A stretch of 64,000 bases of DNA, taken from Muricea muricata (taxonomy: Eukaryota; Cnidaria; Anthozoa; Malacalcyonacea; Plexauridae). The notes below the pieces were generated by a model that saw nothing but the letters and a program-made list of their open reading frames with translations, ran no database searches and was not told the origin of the DNA. Where the stretch lies: positions 26,340,282 through 26,404,281 of the forward strand of contig OY979718.1 in the NCBI GenBank assembly GCA_963855995.1. The letters are read 5' to 3'. The position numbers and the translations under genes are program-made. This document shows positions 55,670 through 64,000 of the stretch, in pieces (the first letter of the stretch is position 1; the number at the start of each line of letters is the position of its first letter).

Positions 55670-58294
55670 TCAGAGAAAACGGTGAACATGTTGGTCTTCT
55701 TGTGGTATCAGCACTTGATGATACATCTTCGAAATATCACCAGATACTGCGACTGCATTCTCTCGAAACCGGAAAATCACGCCAAATAAACTATTCAGTA
55801 GATCAGGGCTTTTCAACCAGTAGTCATTCAGACAATGTCCCTGATACACGGCGGATGAATTGAATACAATTCGGAGAGGGGTGCTTGCTTTCTCAGGACG
55901 TAGGACTTCGTGGTGGGAAACGTAATGCACTGGACCTTTGTAATTGTTGAGCTCTTCTTCAGTTAACTTTCGAGAATAGTTCATGTCGTTCATTTCAGTC
56001 ATTTGCTTGTCGTAGGCTGTAGCGTGTTCGGGATGCTTAATTAATCTTCGTTCTGTAGATTCTAATCTTTTTACTGCTTGGAAACGATTATCTGGTAGCT
56101 GTTTCGGGTCCCTTTTCCATGGATAAGGTACTAGCCATCTATTTCCAACCTTTGTACACGACTTTTCTATAACGAGATTCTCTTCATGTTCGACTTGACT
56201 TAATTTGTCCGGTTCGCACCGGCACTGTTGTACTTCTACACCCATCGACTCAGTTGTCCAAAAGTTGGTCAAATCAACGGGCACAGCATACTTAACGTGA
56301 AATATCTTGTGAATCCTGTCCGTTTCTCCAGGCGCGGATCCAAAGACTACCCATCCAAGTGGCGAATTTCTTGCAACTAAATATCCTGTTTGTCTCGTCT
56401 CCCCGATATGCATAAATGCATGGTCGATGCCTATCAACAAATCGATACTGCCTTTCCCACGGTAAATTTGACTTCTTGTTAGTCGGAGACTGTCCGCAAT
56501 CTTGTCGATCTTGATCTCTGTTACGTCATCACTAATGCACGCAATTCCCACTGCCGTTACAGAATACGTTTTACGGGTGTCTAACGAGGTAACAGGAACT
56601 TTGTACACCTTTGTCTTCACGTTTTCTTCTTCACCGCCAACTTTGGTTATTGTTATGGATGCATCTTTACCTTTCAATCCAAGACTTTCTGCTGTTTCTT
56701 GCTTTATCAAACTTATTTGTGCACCACTATCGAACAAAACATTTCCACGCTTGTACAACTTCTTAGGACCACAGATTTTGGCGGAGATTATCGGGAGAAG
56801 TGCTTCTTGGTTTTCTTTGGTCAATGCAACACCTACATTTGCTTTGGTACTTTGGTGCAACAATGGGTGATGAAAGGAAGGGCATTGTTTACCATTTTCA
56901 ATTACTGAACATTGTCTACGTCGACTACAGTTCGACATTCTGTGATCTCGTCCGGCTCGTTTTAGGCAACTAAAACACACGTGATTTTCTTTGGCAACAT
57001 TGAGGCGATTATCGGGCTTAAGACCCGCAAATTTTTCACATTGATCGGGCCAGTGGAGAGAATTCTTGCAAAACCAACACTTATGTCGCGTATTGTCATT
57101 TCTTCTATCATCCGTTGTCGTCAGGTGATAGATTGAACGATTACTACCACTTGTTCTTATCGGGGCTGTTGCACGCATTCGAGACTTCATTTCAATCGAC
57201 ATCCAATCAATCAAACCTTTCAACGATGCTGGTTTCTTATCTCTTTGCAGCTCTCGTGACCACACTTTCCGGTCATCGACACACATTTTTTGCTCAATGA
57301 TGGACAACATAGGGCTGTTATCCATGTCGCTAGGTAATCCGACTTCTTTTAACGTGTTATAACAACGTCTGACTAAGTGAACTAACTCGCAAAATCGGGC
57401 ATCTTCGCCTGGGCAGAGCGCCTTAAATTTGCCGATATCTTGGGTAATCGTGTCCGAAACATATCGTGGGTCCCCATAAACAGAGTCAAGGTACTCCCAC
57501 GCCGCGTCATAATCTGAGCCTATTCCCTTTATCAGCTCAAGTGGTTTGCCCTCGAGACATGTCCGTAAAAATGTCATTGCGTCGCGTTTACTATATCTCG
57601 CTTCTATTGCGTACTTGAAATCTGCACGGAAAATTGCGTATTCTCGTACATCACCGCTAAATTTTGGCATTTTAGGTTTTTCCATTTTAAAACTACACGT
57701 TTGATTCATGCTTTGTTCAGGTTGTTCATTCGCGTGACTAGCTGGAGTATGTTTAACAGAGGTGATAGGATCAGGGGCCTCGACCACGGGTGACGTATTT
57801 ATAGCACAGCTTGGGGCAGTCTCGTACATATTTGGAATTCCATTGGAATTTTGCATGCTAGTTTCACCGTCCATTTTCTCTTCTAAATTCGAAACACTGT
57901 CACTAGTACATGCTTCTACGGTTATACTGGACTGTTGAACATTAATGACTTCTATCGCTTTACTTTCGATATACAATTTTGCCTTTGTTTCTAAATTCAT
58001 GAACGTTTCCTGGCATTCTTCAAGCCAGTGTTCTTCTACAGTGAACGCTTCGTCATTCTCAATTAGACTCGCATATTCTTCATGCTTTACTACGAGATTG
58101 TCGTACGTTTGTTTATACAAAAGAAGAGATTGGCTTACCTCTTCTCGTGGCCGTCCTGCGTCGATCAAATGATTCACGACTTTCCCAGCTCTGGTCAATG
58201 CGGCTTTCGAGGTGCGTCGATTCATTTTTGCGTTTTTCAATCTTGCGTCGACGACTTCTGGCGCTGGCGCCGACGTTCCTTCGGTTTCGGGCAT
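55670..58294 (-). pseudogene. BEL/Pao gag, protease and first part of RT
   Basis: The start is taken at MPETEGTSAPAPE because it is the first ATG after the LTR. The open frame itself extends back into the LTR without ATG. In order: a coiled Gag N-part; the DUF1759-type Gag core (MPKFSGDVREYAIFRADF, about residue 207); two zinc knuckles (CWFCKNSLHWPDQC and CFSCLKRAGRDHRMSNC, about 400-450); an aspartic protease (LFDSGAQISLI, about 520); and the RT N-part with RIVFNSSA and AVSGDISKMYHQV. A TGA stop in the RT ends this frame at 55670. The following segment continues in the same frame. Confidence 0.93.
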
Positions 58295-58352
58295 CACTTC
58301 TTTCGTAGAACCCCTCGGGACGACTTTTCTTGGCGATGTAGAAATCGAATGA

Positions 58353-58800
58353 TGTTCCGTCGGAGTTTTACGACTCTTTCGCAATGTAGTCAAACCCGGG
58401 ATCGTATAGTTTTGATGCACTTATTTATTTCTTACTAAATGACTATTCGATCTAAGATTAAGTACAAAAAGGGTTTATGAGTATAAAGTATAAAGTAACA
58501 ATATTATAAATGTACATACCAAATGTTCGTGAGAATCTTCAAAGTTCTATATATACTTACTTCTTTGACGGGTTACTGGACAGACTACATTAATAACAGG
58601 TACAGGTTAGCAGAATAACAATTTAACTTTACTAGGTTAGCTTTTCCAGTAGGTCCTTTCGGCCGAAACTCTAATCTTATAACTAATAATCAGAACATGC
58701 ATGCAATATATATATGTCAACTTGTAAATTGATACAGACGTCTTATCCAATTAAACATTAACAGGGGTTCGTAACTGTTACTTGAGTCTCTCACGAAACA
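58353..58800 (-). repeat. 5' LTR of the BEL/Pao element
   Basis: Same length as the left LTR. Two differences were spotted (GAGAATC against GAGACTC; TATCCAAT against TATCTAAT), pointing to a young insertion. Confidence 0.95.
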
Positions 58801-58805
58801 GTTAG

Positions 58806-60115
58806 GGTACCTTCCAAGGTATTTTAAGACATTGCTAGCACATCTTATGTAATCACTAAGATAACCAAAAATCAATGTCTGAGTGACTTGCCAGGCACTC
58901 TGCCCAGAGTCCTAGTAAGATTGCATTTTTTAGAATTTAATTTAAAATTAAAGACTTTCTTAGTACATATATTAAACAAAATTATTTTGTCATAATGCCA
59001 CCAACATATGGCTGTTTTATTTTTGGGTATTTGCAAGCAAAGAAAATTTTACTAAACGTATACAATTCATAAATGTATTAACCTGATAGCATCATTTAAA
59101 TCAATTCTGTAGCACACTGCCTGAAGTCTTCACGATATAATTTGTTGGGAACTCTAGACTAACATATGTATTTCTGCAATTGGAATGTAAAATGTCTCTT
59201 ACCTTTTATAATTGTATGAGATCCCACAAGCAAATAAATCATTTTGCACGAAATATCAGCATCTCAAAATAGGTAGAAATAGAAAACCAAGGAAAGAAAT
59301 CACGGCGAATACTTCGTGATTAGAATTAGGAACACATTTCCTAGACTCACTCCTTGATCATGGAATGATGTAGTCTATCAAAATTTGCCGTTGTAAAACA
59401 TTTCTGGAGCAATGTTTTGATAAAGAACCTTCCTGTCCCTTTTTGTTAACTATTACATGTTAAAAATTGTGTTTTGTATACAGATATTTCAGCAGAATTT
59501 GCGTCTGATTATTGTGTAGAAATTTCTAAATTCTTAAAAGTGGAAACACAACAGAAAATGACGGAAACACGCTCTCAAAACTTCACCGCGATACATTGCT
59601 CCTCGGTAAAGTTTTGCAGTGGAGTTTGTCGTTTTAAAACATTTTGCATGAGAATCCGAATCTTTGCACGTAAAACCTTCTTGCGATTTAGATGTTCTAG
59701 CATACATGTTAAAATGCGTGTTTTGTTGACATAGTCCGCTAGAAATTGAGTTTAAACGCCGTGTTTAGGTCGGCTCACGCGGCTTGTGCCAGCGGTATCA
59801 CCCATGAGCGCTGCGCCAACTTGCGACACCGAAAAAAATAAAAATAAGAAGGAAAAAACCCAGAAACGGCAGGCGGAGTAAATATATTTATCTTAACTAT
59901 TTAACTGAATATGTGAATTATTATTTCATTATATAATGTCAAATTTATTATTTAATGTTGAATTTACTATATAATGTCAAATTTATAATATAATGTTAAA
60001 TTTATTATAATGTGGTGCGTAGTGCTTGAAATAACTTTGGGGGGTGGAGGGTGGGGTGGGGGTGAGGCAGCCACCAAAAGTTGAAGGTGCCCTCTTGAAA
60101 CACTGTGCCCCCAAC
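58806..60115. other. No gene; short ~21-bp AT-rich tandem repeat at its end
   Basis: No gene recognised. At about 59920-60013 the unit ATAATGTCAAATTTATTAT repeats four to five times with changes. Confidence 0.5.
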
Positions 60116-60430
60116 CAAGGCCGTAGGAAGGTGAAAAAAGTTAGGGGGGCTCTTCGACCACTGAAGGCACAAGTGCTGCTAGGGGGTCCGGGGACACGCC
60201 CCCCCCCCCCGAATTTTTTTCTATTTTTAGCTTGCTTAAACATGTTTTTCTGCACTTTTGAGGTTAGTTTTACCATAATTATATGATTAAGACATGTGTA
60301 AGACTGTAAACTATTAAAAACGTGTATTTACTTCTAGACTCAACGATGATTTTTAGGGGGGCTCAGCCCCCCTGCCTTTGAAGTTAATAGGGCTCGAGCC
60401 CCCCTTGCCCCCGTGGTTCTTACGGCCATG
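60116..60430. mobile_element. 315-bp hAT-like MITE with 8-bp target duplication
   Basis: The left end CAAGGCCGTAGGAAG and the inverse of the right end CATGGCCGTAAGAAC are similar. CCCCCAAC flanks both sides (60108-60115, 60431-60438). The interior has C/G homopolymers and AGGGGGGCTC-type words; no coding region. Confidence 0.85.
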
Positions 60431-60438
60431 CCCCCAAC

Positions 60439-61000
60439 TCATAAGAATCATATGAAAACTAGCTACAACCATATAGTTGTATCAGCTTAATATTATATAT
60501 GTTTTTAACTTAGCATTGGTGTCCAGGTCATGTTATATGCCTGAATTTTTATGAATGTAAAATTTGAGGATCAATATTACAATTTGCAATACAGTACACA
60601 ACAAAATTTTCAGCATTCTAACACTAATCAGTAAAGAACACCGGTTGCTATCCAGAAAACGCCATCCACACCCTCAATTTTAGTATGATCTAACTATTCT
60701 TATCTGTATTACCAAATATTAATAAACTTGCAAGCCTCTTCGGCAGTTTAACAAAGTAAGTGATTTCTTGTACATTCTGTAAAAGTCGTGTAATAGATGC
60801 AAATTTCGCGCGAAATTTTTAAGTGCTCTCCTGCAGGGTGCTCTCCGTGCTCTCTCTCTCCGCAGCAATCTCCGAAGCTGGTATGTACTTTATCTTATGC
60901 GACTGGAATGGATCCGCGTTACAATTCTATGACATATAGGCGCCAGTCCACATAGGTCAATAAACGATGTATCTATAAATACCATAACCAATATACACAC
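60439..61000. other. No gene recognised
   Basis: Spacer between the MITE and the terminal satellite. No supported feature. Confidence 0.45.
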
Positions 61001-64000
61001 TATAGGTTCTATAGGTACTATTATTATAGGTTTTATAGGTACTATAGGTTTTATAGGTACTATAGGTTTTATAGGTACTATAGGTACTATAGGTTTTATA
61101 GGTGCTATAGGTTTTATAGGTTTTATAGGTGCTATAGGTTTTATAGGTACTATAGGTTTTATAGGTACTATAGGTTTTATAGGTTCTATAGGTACTATAG
61201 GTTTTATAGGTACTATAGGTTTTATAGGTTTTATAGGTGGTATAGGTTTTATAGGTACTATAGGTTTTATAGGTACTATAGGTTTTATAGGTTCTATAGG
61301 TTTTATAGGTAGTATAGGTTTTATAGGTACTATAGGTTTTATAGGTGCTATAGGTTTTATAGGTAGTATAGGTACTATAGGTGCTATAGGTTTTATAGGT
61401 GCTACAGGTACTATAGGTTTTATAGGTACTATAGGTTTTATAGGTTCTATAGGTACTATAGGTTCTATAGGTACTATAGGTTTTATAGGTACTATAGGTA
61501 CTATAGGTTTTATAGGTACTATAGGTACTATAGGTACTATAGGTTTTATAGGTACTATAGGTACTATAGGTACTATAGGTTTTATAGGTACTATAGGTTT
61601 TATAGGTTCTATAGGTACTATAGGTTCTATAGGTACTATAGGTTTTATAGGTACTATAGGTACTATAGGTTTTATAGGTTTTATAGGTACTATAGGTACT
61701 ATAGGTACTATAGGTTTTATAGGTACTATAGGTTTTATAGGTACTATAGGTACTATAGGTTTTATAGGTACTATAGGTTTTATACGTACTATAGGTACTA
61801 TAGGTTTTATAGGTACTATAGATACTATAGGTTTTATAGGTACTATAGGTTTTATAGGTACTATAGGTTTTATAGGTACTTTAGGTTTTATAGGTACTAT
61901 AGGTACTATAGGTTTTATAGGTACTATAGGTACTATAGGTTTTATAGGTACTATAGGTTTTATAGGTACTATAGGTACTATAGGTTTTATAGGTACTATA
62001 GGTACTGTAGGTTTTATAGGTACTATAGGTTTTATAGGTACTATAGGTTTTATAGGTACTATAGGTTTTATAGGTACTATAGGTACTATAGGTTTTATAG
62101 GTACTATAGGTACTATAGGTTTTATAGGTACTATAGGTACTATAGATTTTATAGGTACTATAGGTTTTATTGGTACTATAGGTACTATAGGTACTATAGG
62201 TTTTATAGGTACTATAGGTTTTATAGGTACTATAGGTTTTATAGGTACTATAGGTTTTATAGGTACTATAGGTTTTATAGGTGCTATAGGTTTTATAGGT
62301 GCAATAGGTTTTATAGGTGCTATAGGTTTTATAGGTACTATAGGTTTTATAGGTACTATAGGTACTATAGGTTTTATAGGTACTACAGGTTTTATAGGTA
62401 CTATAGGTTTTATAGGTACTATAGGTTTTATAGGTACTATAGGTTTTATAGGTACTATAGGTACTATAGGTTTTATAGGTACTATAGGTGCTATAGGTTT
62501 TATAAGTACTATAGGTTTTATAGGTACTATAGGTTTTATAGGTTTTATAGGTACTATAGGTACTATAGGTTTTATAGGTACTATAGGTTTTATAGGTTTT
62601 ATAGGTACTATAGGTTTTATAGGTACTATAGGTACTATAGGTTTTATAGGTACTATAGGTGCTATAGGTTTTATAAGTACTATAGGTTTTATAGGTACTA
62701 TAGGTTTTATAGGTACTATAGGTTTTATAGGTACTATAGGTTTTATAGGTACTATAGGTTTTATAGGTGCTATAGGTTTTATAGGTGCTATAGGTTTTAT
62801 AGGTGCTATAGGTTTTATAGGTACTATAGGTTTTATAGGTACTATAGGTACTATAGGTTTTATAGGTACTATAGGTTTTATAGGTACTATAGGTTTTATA
62901 GGTGCTATAGGTTTTATAGGTGCTATAGGTTTTATAGGTACTATAGGTTTTATAGGTACTATAGGTTTTATAGGTACTATAGGTACTATAGGTTTTATAG
63001 GTACTATAGGTTTTATAGGTACTATAGGTACTATAGGTGCTATAGGTTTTATAGGTGCTATAGGTTTTATAGGTACTATAGGTTTTATAGGTACTATAGG
63101 TTTTATAGGTACTATAGGTACTATAGGTTTTATAGGTACTATAGGTACTATAGATTTTATAGGTACTATAGGTTTTATAGGTACTATAGGTACTATAGGT
63201 TTTATAGGTACTATAGGTTTTATAGGTACTATAGGTTTTATAGGTACTATAGGTTTTATAGGTACTATAGGTTTTATAGGTACTATAGGTTTTATAGGTA
63301 CTATAGGTACTATAGGTTTTATAGGTACTATAGGTTTTATAGGTACTATAGGTTTTATAGGTGCTATAGGTTTTATAGGTGCTATAGGTTTTATAGGTAC
63401 TATAGGTTTTATAGGTACTATAGGTTTTATAGGTACTATAGGTACTATAGGTTTTATAGGTACTATAGGTGCTATAGGTTTTATAAGTACTATAGGTTTT
63501 ATAGGTACTATAGGTTTTATAGGTACTATAGGTTTTATAGGTTTTATAGGTACTATAGGTTTTATAGGTACTATAGGTACTATAGGTTTTATAGGTACTA
63601 TAGGTGCTATAGGTTTTATAAGTACTATAGGTTTTATAGGTACTATAGGTTTTATAGGTACTATAGGTTTTATAGGTACTATAGGTTTTATAGGTACTAT
63701 AGGTACTATAGGTTTTATAGGTACTATAGGTTTTATAGGTACTATAGGTTTTATAGGTACTATAGGTACTACAGGTTTTATAAGGTACTATAGATTTTAT
63801 AGGTTTTATAGGTACTATAGGTTTTATAGGTACTATAGGTTTTATAGGTTCTATAGGTACTGTAGGTTCTATATGTACTATAGGTTTTATAGGTACTATA
63901 GGTACTATAGGTTTTATAGGTACTATAGGTTTTATAGGTACTATAGGTTTTATAGGTACTATAGGTTTTATAGGTACTATAGGTTTTATAGGTACTATAG
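61001..64000. repeat. 9-bp-unit satellite (TATAGGTAC / TATAGGTTT), runs off the window
   Basis: At least 3 kb of nearly uninterrupted 9-bp units, chiefly TATAGGTAC and TATAGGTTT, with TATAGGTGC and TATAGGTTC as minor forms. The two main forms alternate to give an 18-bp higher period, with runs of AC-type units. Because 9 is a multiple of 3, two forward frames lack stops over long stretches, e.g. (IGTIGF)n; this is not evidence of a gene. Occasional slips, e.g. an extra base near 63782, break the phase. Confidence 0.98.

Larger units (their letters stand above)
52502..58800 (-). mobile_element. BEL/Pao LTR retrotransposon, complete but with broken frames
   Basis: 448-bp LTRs (52502-52949 and 58353-58800) differ at about two positions by eye. 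GTTAG flanks both ends (52497-52501, 58801-58805), a 5-bp target duplication. A polypurine tract (G14 then AGAG on the minus strand, 52950-52967) precedes the 3' LTR. Internal order on the minus strand is gag, protease, RT, RNase H, integrase, all of BEL/Pao type. The frame is broken by one stop in RT and by frame changes around the integrase core. A tRNA primer site starting with TGG was not seen beside the 5' LTR. Confidence 0.95.

Noticed and set aside
59474..59734. 86-codon plus-strand open frame right of the BEL/Pao element
   Set aside because: Composition and lack of splice signals or motifs suggest chance.
61001..64000. Stop-free frames reading (IGTIGF)n
   Set aside because: A consequence of a 9-bp unit without stops in two frames; no start codon and frequent slips.

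Overview
The window looks like AT-rich, intron-rich animal DNA. Genes are split by GT-AG introns. There are interstitial TTAGGG/CCCTAA telomere-type arrays, a Penelope-like element with a hammerhead ribozyme, a BEL/Pao retrotransposon and many small inverted-repeat transposons. This fits a cnidarian, sponge or other non-vertebrate metazoan; I cannot fix the species.

Two host genes could be decoded exon by exon. (1) Positions 872-18981, minus strand: a receptor-type protein tyrosine phosphatase (R-PTP). Eighteen exons join in frame: a fibronectin-III-like ectodomain, a transmembrane segment, a juxtamembrane region, phosphatase domain D1 and phosphatase domain D2. The last D2 helix (left) and the upstream ectodomain (right) are missing. 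All splice phases agree, but the exon just before D1 holds an in-frame TAG at 12370-12372. A decayed partial copy (transmembrane to mid-D1) lies at 25003-27420. (2) Positions 36207-48523, plus strand: a complete ribophorin I gene (RPN1, oligosaccharyltransferase subunit 1), ten exons and 603 codons, followed by AATAAA.

Layout. 1-19 kb: R-PTP exons, with introns full of MITEs, a 1.6-kb fold-back element and two copies of one dispersed repeat. One repeat copy carries a 498-bp insertion whose empty site is seen in the other. 20-22.4 kb: Penelope-like reverse transcriptase fragment (+), long (TA)n arrays, and an oppositely oriented GIY-YIG endonuclease fragment with a hammerhead ribozyme (-). 25-27.4 kb: R-PTP pseudogene. 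29-30 kb: MITE and LINE fragment. 31-34 kb: MITEs, telomere-like arrays and tRNA-derived sequences. 36-48.6 kb: RPN1; its 6.2-kb intron 2 contains a 3.3-kb fold-back element built from GATCTTGCCAAGATC-type subrepeats, plus a 735-bp hAT-like MITE. 49.6-52.3 kb: relic of a TTF-zinc-finger/hAT-type transposase gene, itself hit by MITEs. 52.5-58.8 kb: BEL/Pao element (-) with nearly identical 448-bp LTRs and a 5-bp target duplication. 61.0-64.0 kb: a satellite of 9-bp units (TATAGGTAC/TATAGGTTT) running off the right edge.

The two host genes are functionally unrelated (cell-surface phosphotyrosine signalling; ER N-glycosylation). Everything else is mobile or repetitive DNA in several layers of nesting.
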